A DNA stretch of 44,766 bases, from the NCBI GenBank assembly GCA_017308495.1, contig JAFKES010000076.1, positions 1-44,766 of the forward strand. Reading direction: 5' to 3'. A program made the translations under genes and the position numbers. Source of the DNA: Afipia sp. (GTDB lineage: Bacteria; Pseudomonadota; Alphaproteobacteria; Rhizobiales; Xanthobacteraceae). Positions 37,477-44,766 of the stretch are shown in pieces. The notes beneath the pieces were generated by a model. The model searched no databases. It was not told the origin of the DNA and worked only from the letters and a program-made list of their open reading frames with translations. Each line of letters opens with the position of its first letter. Position 1 is the first letter of the stretch.

Positions 37477-39861
37477 CTAACTGGCGCTTATGCCTGATCG
37501 TGGATATGGCCACTTCCATTCGGAGATGTCGGGCATATCCTTGCCATGTTCTTGAATGTAGGCCTTGTGCAGGACGAGGCTCTCCTGCAGCGCGGCGACG
37601 ATCTCTGCACCTTTGCCTTTAAGGGCGGGCAGACGTTCAACAGCTTCGATTGCCAGATGGAAGCGGTCGAGCTCGTTCAGAACGGCCATGTCGAAGGGCG
37701 TAGTGGTCGTGCCTTCCTCGATGAAGCCGCGCACGTGGAAGTTCGGATGGTTGGCGCGTTTGTAGACCAGCCGGTGAATGAGATACGGATAGCCGTGATA
37801 GGCGAAGACCACCGGACGGTCGCGCGTGAAGATGCGGTCAAATATTTCATCCGCGATACCGTGTGGATGGTGCTGCGGCGATTGCAGCGACATCAGGTCG
37901 ACGACATTAACGACGCGGATGCGCAGGCGCGGCAGGGCCTGCCGCAGAATGTCCACGGCAGCGAGCGTTTCCATGGTGGGAACGTCACCGGCGCAGGCCA
38001 TGACAAGATCGGGCTCCAGCTCGTCCTCGGTACCTGCCCATTCCCAAATGCCGAGGCCTGCTTTGCAGTGCTGTTCAGCCTCCGGCATGGTCAGCCATTG
38101 CGGCGCGGGTTGCTTGCCGGCGACGATGACATTCACGCGATCCCAGGTCTTCATGCAGTGGTCGCCAACCCACAGCAGCGTGTTAGCGTCCGGCGGGAAA
38201 TAGACGCGGACGATGTCGGCGCTCTTGTTGGCCACGAGATCGACGAAGCCGGGATCCTGATGGGAGAAGCCGTTGTGGTCTTGCCGCCATACGTGCGAGG
38301 TGAGCAAGTAGTTAAGCGAGGAGATCGGCTTGCGCCATTCTAACTCGCGCGAGACCTTCAACCATTTGGCGTGCTGGTTGAACATCGAATCGACAATGTG
38401 GATGAACGCCTCGTAGCAGGAAAAGAAGCCATGCCTGCCGGTGAGCAGATATCCCTCCAGCCAGCCTTGGCACAGATGCTCGGAAAGCACCTCCATCACC
38501 CTGCCGTCCGGAGACAGATGATCGTCACTCGGAAGCGTCTCGGCCATCCAGACGCGGTCCGTTGACTCAAACACGCTGCCGAGGCGGTTGGACGCTGTCT
38601 CATCCGGTCCGAACACGCGGAAGTTCCGCTCGGCCTCGTTCAGCCGCAATACATCGCGCAAATAGTCACCGAGCACCTTCGTAGCCTGCTCTTGCGTTGC
38701 GCCGGGCTCGCTCACCTTAACCGCATAATTGCGGAAATCAGGTGTCCGCAATTCCTTACGTAGCAAGCCGCCATTAGTGTGCGGATTGGCTCCCATGCGC
38801 CGCGTGCCCTCCGGCGCGAGTGCCTTGAGTTCCGGCTTCAATACACCATTCGCGTCGAAAAGATCTTCAGGATCGTAGCTCCGCAACCAGCCTTCGAGAA
38901 TCGTGCGATGGCCTTCGTCCTCGCGGCAGTTGTCGACCGGTACTTGATGGGAGCGCCAGTGGTTCTCCACCATCTTGCCGTCTACCACTTTGGGGCCGGT
39001 CCAGCCTTTTGGGCTGCGAAGTACGATCATCGGCCAGCGAGGCCGCCCGACAGAAGACAAAGCCTTCTCGCGAATCTGCGCGAGCCGATCAAAGACAGCA
39101 TCGAGCGTCACCGCCATCTGCCGGTGCATGTCCACAGGTTCGCTGCCCTCAACGAAGAGGGGCTCGTATCCGTAGCCGATGAACAGCTGTCGCAATTCGT
39201 CATCGGAAAGCCGGGCCAGCACGGTCGGATTGGCGATCTTGTAGCCATTGAGATGCAAGATTGGCAGGACCACTCCGTCGCGAGCTGGATTGATGAACTT
39301 ATTGGAATGCCACGCGGCCGCAAGCGGGCCAGTCTCAGCCTCTCCGTCGCCGACCACGCAGGCCACGACCAAATCAGGATTGTCGAGCGCCGCGCCATAG
39401 GCGTGCACAAGCGCATAGCCTAGCTCGCCACCCTCATGGATCGAGCCTGGCGTTTCAGGCGCCGCGTGGCTCGGAATACCGCCTGGAAATGAGAACTGCC
39501 GGAATAACCGTTTCATGCCGGCGGCGTCCTCACCGATGTCGGGATAGATTTCCGAATAGACGCCTTCTAACCATGTATTGGCGACCATACCGGGGCCGCC
39601 ATGGCCGGGGCCGCATACATAAATTACGTTTGCATCCCGCTCTTTGATGATTCGGTTCAGATGCACGTAGATGAAGTTGAGCCCCGGCGTCGTTCCCCAG
39701 TGGCCTAGCAGGCGCGGCTTGATATGGCCCGCCCTGAGTGGCTCGCGCAACAGCGGATTATCCATAAGATAGATTTGGCCCGCCGATAAATAATTGGCGG
39801 CGCGCCAGTATCGATCAATCAGGGCAATTTTATTCGAATCCAGATATTCTGCTATTGTCAA
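37477..39861 (-). CDS. xfp: Xylulose-5-phosphate/fructose-6-phosphate phosphoketolase
   Basis: Thiamine-diphosphate enzyme of 794 residues that cleaves xylulose-5-phosphate (and often fructose-6-phosphate) with phosphate to acetyl phosphate plus glyceraldehyde-3-phosphate (or erythrose-4-phosphate). Motifs: [74 protein letters not shown] and the ThDP motif [22 protein letters not shown]. The C-terminal part has [18 protein letters not shown] and [11 protein letters not shown]. Length and active-site blocks are complete. The start is a TTG at 39861 with AAGGG about nine bases upstream; the next in-frame ATG would remove the family's N terminus. First gene of the operon. Confidence 0.96.
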   Translation of the reverse strand: MTIAEYLDSNKIALIDRYWRAANYLSAGQIYLMDNPLLREPLRAGHIKPRLLGHWGTTPGLNFIYVHLNRIIKERDANVIYVCGPGHGGPGMVANTWLEGVYSEIYPDIGEDAAGMKRLFRQFSFPGGIPSHAAPETPGSIHEGGELGYALVHAYGAALDNPDLVVACVVGDGEAETGPLAAAWHSNKFINPARDGVVLPILHLNGYKIANPTVLARLSDDELRQLFIGYGYEPLFVEGSEPVDMHRQMAVTLDAVFDRLAQIREKALSSVGRPRWPMIVLRSPKGWTGPKVVDGKMVENHWRSHQVPVDNCREDEGHRTILEGWLRSYDPEDLFDANGVLKPELKALAPEGTRRMGANPHTNGGLLRKELRTPDFRNYAVKVSEPGATQEQATKVLGDYLRDVLRLNEAERNFRVFGPDETASNRLGSVFESTDRVWMAETLPSDDHLSPDGRVMEVLSEHLCQGWLEGYLLTGRHGFFSCYEAFIHIVDSMFNQHAKWLKVSRELEWRKPISSLNYLLTSHVWRQDHNGFSHQDPGFVDLVANKSADIVRVYFPPDANTLLWVGDHCMKTWDRVNVIVAGKQPAPQWLTMPEAEQHCKAGLGIWEWAGTEDELEPDLVMACAGDVPTMETLAAVDILRQALPRLRIRVVNVVDLMSLQSPQHHPHGIADEIFDRIFTRDRPVVFAYHGYPYLIHRLVYKRANHPNFHVRGFIEEGTTTTPFDMAVLNELDRFHLAIEAVERLPALKGKGAEIVAALQESLVLHKAYIQEHGKDMPDISEWKWPYPRSGISAS

Positions 39862-40200
39862 CGTCAGTAGCCCTTATAGCGCGAATCACACCCCAACAGA
39901 ATCATCCTGTTTGAATGGACTTTTTTGACGATGAATCCATAAAAACGATCAAACAGGCAGATTCATAATCACATCCAAGTCGACCCTCAACGAAAGGGGG
40001 AACATTGTCCATTGATTAGCGTGATAGCAATACGCAACGCGCCGATTCAGAGTTCGTCTATCAGGTCGTTCGCGGTGCCGTTCGCCCCCATAAGCTGCTT
40101 TCAGATGGACGCCGCCAGATCGGCGCCTTTCACCTGCCGGGGCGTGTTCGGCCTCAAAGCGGGTCCGAACCACTGGTCGACGGCAGAGGCCATTGAGAGG
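39862..40200. promoter_or_regulatory. Upstream region of xfp with a 9-bp inverted repeat
   Basis: This 339-bp stretch has no gene. CCTGTTTGA at 39906-39914 and TCAAACAGG at 39949-39957 are perfect inverted 9-mers with a 34-base spacer (centres 43 bases apart, about four DNA turns). They lie 45-96 bases upstream of the xfp start codon. I see no TTGA-N6-TCAA box here. Both arms contain TTTGA/TCAAA. A two-site operator is the simplest reading. Confidence 0.5.
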
Positions 40201-41442
40201 CTAGATTGCAACCGCCAGCCCCGCGGCCAAGGCGGCGGCGCTTATTCCACCGACAAGAAACCCGACTTTCCTGTTTCCAACAGAGCCGGCCACAATGGTC
40301 TTTGAGACAGTGTTGACAGCGATGGCGATCATGATGGCGTGGGCTGCCGTATTCGGATCGACGTCGCCACCTGCCATCCGGGCCATCGAGATCGTCACAG
40401 CATCGACATCCGCGACGCCGGACAGGGCCGCCACCACGAAAACGCCAATCCCGCCGAACATGCGACGCACCAATTCTGCTGCCAGCATCACCGCCGCAAG
40501 CAACGCGGCCAGCTTGATCGCGGTCCCGATTTCGAGCGGGTTTGCGATCTGAAGGTCTGGCGTTTCCTGCTGGACGCTTCTGAACCACAAAACGGCAGCC
40601 CCGATACCCAGCACTGCCGCAGCAGTCAACAGCGCGGGAAGAAGCGGCGAGAAGAGTGCTCCATTGAGCGCCAAGGCAATTGCACCTGTGCGCAGCATCA
40701 TGACACCGCTGGCAACCAGGATGCCCGCGCTTAGCAATCCCGATGATGACGGATGTTCGCGAGCCAGCCGCGCCAAAGCGAGCGTGGTGGCAGTCGAGGA
40801 TGCCAGCCCTCCCGCACCGGCCGCCATGAAGACCCCCAGTCGATTGCCTAGCGCCTTGACGGCGACGTAACCAGCAAACGAAATCGTCGCGATCATGATC
40901 GCGAAAAGCCAGATCCGATGTGGATTGATCGCGCTCCATGGATCAATCGGCCGGTTCGGCAGCAACGGGAGCAGCAGGAACGACATCGCGAGCAAAGTCA
41001 GGACGGCGCGGATTTCCTGCCAGCTCAGCGAGTTGATCCAGCGATGCAGCGGTTCGCGCAATGCCAGAAGGGCCGTCATGCCGACAGAGCAGGCAATGGC
41101 CAGTTGCAGATCCCCGACGACAGCCATGGTCCCGAGCAGGAAGGTCAGCATTCCCGCGACAACCGACGTTACGCTGGCACTGCCCTCACTCCTCGCTTCC
41201 AGCCAGTGAAAGGCCGCGAACGCTCCCATATACCCCAGGAAGACCCATCCAATCACAGCGGCACTGGTTTTAAGGGCGATGAGACCGGTTACACCGCCCA
41301 GCAATCCGGAAAGCGCGAAGGTGCGAAATCCCGCGGCGCGTCGATTGTCTTCCGCATCCCGCGTTTGCCAGCCACGCTCTAGCCCGACAAGGAGCCCGAT
41401 GGCCAGCGCCACGGTAAGCCGACTGAGGGCTTCGCTATCCAT
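40201..41442 (-). CDS. MgtC/SapB-family membrane protein with DUF4010 domain
   Basis: Membrane protein of 413 residues with about 12 helices. The N-terminal half is MgtC/SapB-like (TVALAIGLLVGLERGWQTRD, AAGFRTFALSGLLGGV), and the C-terminal half is DUF4010 (VFMAAGAGGLASSTATTLALARLA, GVADVDAVTISMARMAGG). MgtC proteins help growth at low Mg2+ and modulate ATP synthase in pathogens; this longer type is of unknown function. It is on the same strand as xfp but 339 bp away. A near-match FNR-type box lies about 100 bases upstream (41539-41552). Confidence 0.85.
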   Translation of the reverse strand: MDSEALSRLTVALAIGLLVGLERGWQTRDAEDNRRAAGFRTFALSGLLGGVTGLIALKTSAAVIGWVFLGYMGAFAAFHWLEARSEGSASVTSVVAGMLTFLLGTMAVVGDLQLAIACSVGMTALLALREPLHRWINSLSWQEIRAVLTLLAMSFLLLPLLPNRPIDPWSAINPHRIWLFAIMIATISFAGYVAVKALGNRLGVFMAAGAGGLASSTATTLALARLAREHPSSSGLLSAGILVASGVMMLRTGAIALALNGALFSPLLPALLTAAAVLGIGAAVLWFRSVQQETPDLQIANPLEIGTAIKLAALLAAVMLAAELVRRMFGGIGVFVVAALSGVADVDAVTISMARMAGGDVDPNTAAHAIMIAIAVNTVSKTIVAGSVGNRKVGFLVGGISAAALAAGLAVAI

Positions 41443-41538
41443 GATTATTCCGTGCGATCATGCTGCGCGCCGAAATTGCTCGGCACACTGTTGACAACTC
41501 GTGTTGCAATCTAGTCCCGTCACCTGATGATCACACGC

Positions 41539-41552
41539 ATGATCTGCGTCAA
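41539..41552 (-). promoter_or_regulatory. Near-match FixK/FNR box upstream of the MgtC/DUF4010 gene
   Basis: The minus strand reads TTGACGCAGATCAT, one base from TTGA-N6-TCAA. TAGATT at 41514-41509 is a plausible -10 at about the class II distance. It is weaker evidence than the three perfect boxes because of the mismatch. Confidence 0.4.
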
Positions 41553-41586
41553 TAGCCACTTCCGACATTTGTGTGATGCTTGTTAA

Positions 41587-41845
41587 AGACTTCTGCGCCA
41601 AGTCGCGGATCGACTGCGCACGCTATCCCGCAGCACGGATTATATCGCGCGCCTTGGCGGAGACGAATTCGCGATCATCGTGACCGACAGACATGACCAG
41701 GAAGGTCTCGTAGGCTATGCCCGGCGATTGATTGCAGGGATTTCGGAGCCCTTTGACCTTTCCGGTCAGATCGTGCGGATCGGTGTCTCAATCGGCGTCG
41801 GCACGACGACCCCATTCGGGCCCCAAGAGACCACGGAGTTGCGGC
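41587..41845 (+). pseudogene. GGDEF (diguanylate cyclase) domain fragment
   Basis: After a TAA the frame reads LLRQVADRLRTLSRSTDYIARLGGDEFAIIVTDRHDQ, then YARRLIAGISEPFDLSGQIVRIGVSIGVG. These are the middle of a GGDEF domain, including the GGDEF active-site loop. The upstream part of the domain is missing. After SIGVG the sequence drifts to TTTPFGPQETTELRR and then has no resemblance to the DGC end (no ADxALYxAK). So the fragment is cut on both sides. The frame stays open to a stop at 41883, but residues after about 41845 look unrelated. It lies between the MgtC gene and the LysR gene, where the conjugative element begins. Confidence 0.7.
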
Positions 41846-41922
41846 GGTGGCCCGCCGGCTCTTTTTCCGTCCCGCTGCCTTGAGGCGGCGGGATGGGGCA
41901 CGAGGAAAGGAACTTTGGCATA

Positions 41923-42825
41923 ATGACGACTGAAGCGATCGAACTGCGGCATCTGCGCTATTTCGTGGCGGCGGTCGAACATGGCAGCTTCCGCAAGGCC
42001 AGCGTGGCCCTGCGCGTCCAGGAATCGGCGATCAGCCGCCGCATTCGCGATCTTGAGAGCCATCTCGGCGTCGCCGTCTTCAAGCGATGCAGTTGGGGTG
42101 TTCAACTCACAAGCGCCGGCGAGCGTTTTTTGCCGCGAGCGAAGCGCGCGCTTCGTCATGTTCAGGAGGGAGCCGGAGATGCCACCGTCGTCGCGCACGG
42201 GCGAGAAGGACGGATCAGAACTGGCATTTTCTCCTCAATCGCCTCCGGCTTTCTGCGCGAACTTCTGGATGCTTTCGCAAAAGCGCATCCGGGGGTTTAT
42301 GTCGAACTGATCGACGGAAATCCTTCCGAACATATCGCGGCAATTCGGCAGCTTCGACTCGACCTGGCATTCATCACCGGAACGATCCATTGGCCGGAAT
42401 GTGAGACCGAGCTTCTCTGGACCGAGCGCGTGTTTGTCGTGCTGCCGAATGGACATCTGCTTTGCAAACGTGCGGAATTGGAATGGGCGGACCTGGCCGG
42501 CGAAAAGTTCATCGTCAGCGACACGGCGCCCGGCGAGGAGATTCGCGACTATCTGGTCCAGCATCTGGCGGACCTCGGCCGGCATCCGGAAATTAATCCA
42601 CAATTTGTCGGGCGGGATAGCCTTCTGGCATTTGTTTCCCCCGAGCGAGGCTTGACGCTGACCAGCGAGGCGACGACCGCGATGCAGATGCCAGGGATCA
42701 GCTATCGGCCGATGCGCAACGAAATCCTGCCGTTCAGCGTCGTGTGGTCGCCGATGAACTACAATCCCGCCGCCGACCGGCTGTTGGACCTCGCGCGTTT
42801 GATGGCCTCGAAGATACGGACATAG
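41923..42825 (+). CDS. LysR family regulator next to trb genes
   Basis: Regulator of 300 residues. The HTH is RHLRYFVAAVEHGSFRKASVALRVQESAISRRIRDLESHLGVAVF. The effector domain resembles LysR substrate-binding folds (LDLAFITGTIHW, LGRHPEINPQFVGRDSLLAFVSPERG). The ATG at 41923 was preferred over 41893 because MTTEAIELRHLRYF is the family N terminus and GAGGAAAGG lies about 12-20 bases upstream. In Tn4371-type conjugative elements a LysR gene sits beside the trbI end of the mating-pair operon, as here. It is divergent from DUF2274-trbI-trbG and may control them. Confidence 0.9.
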   Translation: MTTEAIELRHLRYFVAAVEHGSFRKASVALRVQESAISRRIRDLESHLGVAVFKRCSWGVQLTSAGERFLPRAKRALRHVQEGAGDATVVAHGREGRIRTGIFSSIASGFLRELLDAFAKAHPGVYVELIDGNPSEHIAAIRQLRLDLAFITGTIHWPECETELLWTERVFVVLPNGHLLCKRAELEWADLAGEKFIVSDTAPGEEIRDYLVQHLADLGRHPEINPQFVGRDSLLAFVSPERGLTLTSEATTAMQMPGISYRPMRNEILPFSVVWSPMNYNPAADRLLDLARLMASKIRT

Positions 42826-42895
42826 CCCGCTCCGATAGCCATAGAATTGGGGGGCGAGAGTGGCCGAGGGGCAGTAAATCCGGCGCCCATACAGG

Positions 42896-43123
42896 TCAAA
42901 GCTTCTCGGAACGGGAGATTCGCCGCGCCTTCGCGAACCCGCGATCCGTGGCGATGAAGCGCTCCAGCATCGGCACGATGAGCTTGGCCGGCTCGACCGG
43001 CGCTCCGCCTTCGGCCAGGAGGCGGCCGTATTCGGTGAGATCGCGATGGAGCACGGCGGGAAGCTCCACCGCAATTTTGACAGGCTTGTCGTCGGCGATG
43101 GGGCCGAGCTTGAGCTTGGTCAT
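42896..43123 (-). CDS. DUF2274 family protein
   Basis: Protein of 75 residues: MTKLKLGPIADDKPVKIAVE, then YGRLLAEGGAPVEPAKLIVPMLERFIATDRGF. It is the small DUF2274 protein that almost always follows trbI in conjugative elements of this type; the function is unknown. It begins two bases after the trbI stop codon. It shares no evident signal or membrane segment. Confidence 0.9.
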   Translation of the reverse strand: MTKLKLGPIADDKPVKIAVELPAVLHRDLTEYGRLLAEGGAPVEPAKLIVPMLERFIATDRGFAKARRISRSEKL

Positions 43124-43125
43124 GA

Positions 43126-44277
43126 CTATCCCCTGTATGCCTCGAGTACCAAATCTCGCGTCACGACAATCCTGACCGGGAATCCCGGCCGGATGGTCAG
43201 CGTTGGCGCGACATTGAGCTGACGGCGGACGATCTGCTGGCCGGCATCGTTGATGGTGTCCTGGCCGCCGCTACGGATGGCGCGCAGCAGCCGGTTCTCG
43301 TCGCTGACGGCGAGTTCGGAGCCGATGCTGAGCAAGGTGGAAAGGCCGGCAGCCTTGGCGAGATCCCACCAGTGATAATCGACGCCATCCTCAAGGCCAG
43401 CATAGCCTTGCGTGTCCGCACCGGGCTGGCGCTCCAGCCCGATGGAGCGGCCATTCGGCATGATAAGCCGATTCCAGACGAGCAGCACCCGGCGCTGGCC
43501 GAATTGCACGTTGTTGTCATACTGGCCGATGATCCGCGTCCCCTGCGGTACGAGCAGGATGCGGCCCGTGGGGCTGTCGTAGATATTCTCGGTCACCTGC
43601 GCGGTGATCTGACCTGGCAGATCGGAGCGGATGCCGGTAATGAGCGCGGCCGGAATGACGGCGCCGGCCTGGAGCACGAAGGGCGAGGCTGGCGCCATGA
43701 CGCGATCCGATGACGTCGTGCGGCGATCGATGGGCGCGTTCAGGAATGCGAGCTGCTTGTCCTGTGCCGTCTGTTGGCCAGGCAGCCCTGACAGGCCCGC
43801 CATGTCGAAGCCGGCAATGCCCGTCGTTGGTGTTCCGGCCGCGGCCGGCGAACCTGCCCGCGATTGGAAGAACACGGTGCTGGTGCGGGCGGCTTCCTCC
43901 TCGGCGCGGCGGCGTTGCTCGGCCTCGTCCACGCCGGGCGCCGGAACGACAGACGGTACGACGGGTTGGCCTGCATTCTGTGCGGACAGGATCGGCCGTC
44001 CGAGATCGCCCGGCAGCGGCGGCCCGAGAACGGGGCCGGTATAGTCGCGCGGCAGGCCAGCGAGACCGTCGGCGGGCTGCCGGTTGGCGGTCGAATACAG
44101 CTCCTCGCCCTCCTTGCCGGCATTGCGGGTCTGGAGGGCGTAGATCAGCGATCCGCCGATGCCGATCAGCGTGACCGCTGCGACGCTGGCGAGCACCTTG
44201 CGCGACAGGCGGGTGACGCGCGGCGGCGCGGCACGAAGACGCATCGGGGCGGCGGTATTGGTTGAGTTGTCGCTCAT
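43126..44277 (-). CDS. trbI: Conjugal transfer protein TrbI (VirB10-like)
   Basis: Inner-membrane-to-outer-membrane scaffold of the type IV secretion channel, 383 residues. One N-terminal membrane helix (about 28-48, ASVAAVTLIGIGGSLIYAL) is followed by a Pro/Ala-rich linker (PVVPSVVPAPGVDEAEQRRRAEE). The VirB10 C-terminal domain has VLQAGAVIPAALITGIRSDLPGQITAQVTENIYDSPTGR, then LLVPQGTRIIGQYDNNVQFGQRRVLLVWNRL and PIRPGFPVRIVVTRDLVLE-like end. ATG 44277 overlaps the trbG stop codon by four bases. It forms part of the DUF2274-trbI-trbG end of a mating-pair operon. Confidence 0.95.
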   Translation of the reverse strand: MSDNSTNTAAPMRLRAAPPRVTRLSRKVLASVAAVTLIGIGGSLIYALQTRNAGKEGEELYSTANRQPADGLAGLPRDYTGPVLGPPLPGDLGRPILSAQNAGQPVVPSVVPAPGVDEAEQRRRAEEEAARTSTVFFQSRAGSPAAAGTPTTGIAGFDMAGLSGLPGQQTAQDKQLAFLNAPIDRRTTSSDRVMAPASPFVLQAGAVIPAALITGIRSDLPGQITAQVTENIYDSPTGRILLVPQGTRIIGQYDNNVQFGQRRVLLVWNRLIMPNGRSIGLERQPGADTQGYAGLEDGVDYHWWDLAKAAGLSTLLSIGSELAVSDENRLLRAIRSGGQDTINDAGQQIVRRQLNVAPTLTIRPGFPVRIVVTRDLVLEAYRG

Positions 44278-44766
44278 GATGACGGCCTCCCGTCGGTCCG
44301 GACGATGCGGACGGTCTGTTGGCGGTCGCCACTGCCGAGGCGCAGCTCGGCCGCGCCGAACAGGCGATCGACGATCAGAATGTGTTGATGGATGCGTGTA
44401 TTGGCGATCTGCGCCTCGCCCTCGGGGCCGATGACGAAGATCGGCGGCATCTCGCCTTGCACGATGCCACGCGGGAACTCGACATAGACGCGGCGGCCGT
44501 CGTCATAGACCGCGACCGGCTTCCAGGGTGGATTGCCGCCGGTGAGGCCATAGCGATAGTTGCGCGCGGCGGCAGCCGGAACGACCGGCGTCGCCGGCAT
44601 GGCCTGCCGCTGACTGAGGGATTGCGGATAAGCCCAGGCGACGGCGGGCATATAGGGCTTCTGGCCGGAGCGCAGTTCGAGCATGTAGGTGCGCCGGTCG
44701 GTAGTGACGACGAGATTGGTGGTGATGTCGGCGCGCGAGGGTTTCACCAGCACATGGACGCGCCGG
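44274..44766 (-). CDS. trbG: Conjugal transfer protein TrbG (VirB9-like), partial
   Basis: The C-terminal 163 residues of a TrbG/VirB9 channel protein; the N terminus is outside the right edge. The first visible residues, RRVHVLVKPSRADITTNLVV, with TDRRTYMLELRSG after them, match the VirB9 NVLIVTTDRRTY region. Later come KPVAVYDDGRRVYVEFPRG and ANTRIHQHILIVDRLFGAAELRLG, a strong match to the VirB9 C-terminal domain that contacts VirB7/VirB10. An internal start at 44753 is not the real start. Confidence 0.93.
   Translation of the reverse strand, partial: RRVHVLVKPSRADITTNLVVTTDRRTYMLELRSGQKPYMPAVAWAYPQSLSQRQAMPATPVVPAAAARNYRYGLTGGNPPWKPVAVYDDGRRVYVEFPRGIVQGEMPPIFVIGPEGEAQIANTRIHQHILIVDRLFGAAELRLGSGDRQQTVRIVRTDGRPSS

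Overview
The window comes from an alphaproteobacterium of the Bradyrhizobium/Rhodopseudomonas/Nitrobacter/Afipia group. Three things point there: a RegB/RegA-type (ActS/ActR) pair with all diagnostic residues, two copies of the palindromic intergenic repeat that begins GAGCATGATCCC (I recognise it from this family), and high-GC core genes such as ogt, a class A PBP, intracellular PHA depolymerase and mmcB. I cannot name the species.

Bases 1-12,200 look like ordinary chromosome: ogt (cut by the left edge), a DUF1304 membrane protein, PBP1a, a YgjP-type metallopeptidase, phaZ, actS-actR, mmcB, an MBL-fold hydrolase, a PAS/PAS hybrid histidine kinase and a YccF protein. At 12,207 a tRNA-Arg(CCG) gene stops just after its anticodon arm, and a complete tRNA-Arg(CCG) follows 290 bp later. 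From here to the right edge the sequence looks accessory. It is more AT-rich to the eye and holds broken genes, an IS66 element, a decayed tyrosine recombinase and conjugation genes.

Bases 12,700-20,700 carry a P1B-4-type metal exporter, the recombinase remnant, and a YhiI-RbbA-YhhJ-like operon (membrane fusion protein, double-ABC/permease fusion, permease). Bases 20,700-29,700 form a polyhydroxyalkanoate/acetyl-phosphate block. It has a phasin-like gene, a coiled-coil gene, an alpha/beta hydrolase, and an operon tetR-phaC-(maoC-pta)-ackA-fabI in which the last four genes are almost contiguous. Three promoters in this block carry TTGA-N6-TCAA (FixK/FNR-type) boxes at the spacing expected for class II activation. 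Two of them also share a second palindrome that overlaps the box.

Bases 29,900-33,290 are a PepSY gene split by an IS66 element. The 9-bp target duplication lets the original reading frame be rebuilt exactly. Bases 33,550-39,860 are a second metabolic operon: phosphoketolase, PRPP synthetase, a beta-CASP MBL nuclease and an AMP phosphorylase-type enzyme, the last two joined by overlapping codons. Together the two operons could pass ribose phosphates (possibly from RNA) through phosphoketolase to acetyl phosphate and on to ATP by acetate kinase, with PHA synthesis as a carbon and electron sink in low oxygen. That integration is my inference.

Bases 40,200-41,450 encode an MgtC/DUF4010 membrane protein. 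A GGDEF gene fragment follows, and then from about 41,890 one end of what looks like a Tn4371-type integrative conjugative element (LysR, DUF2274, TrbI, TrbG), which runs off the right edge.
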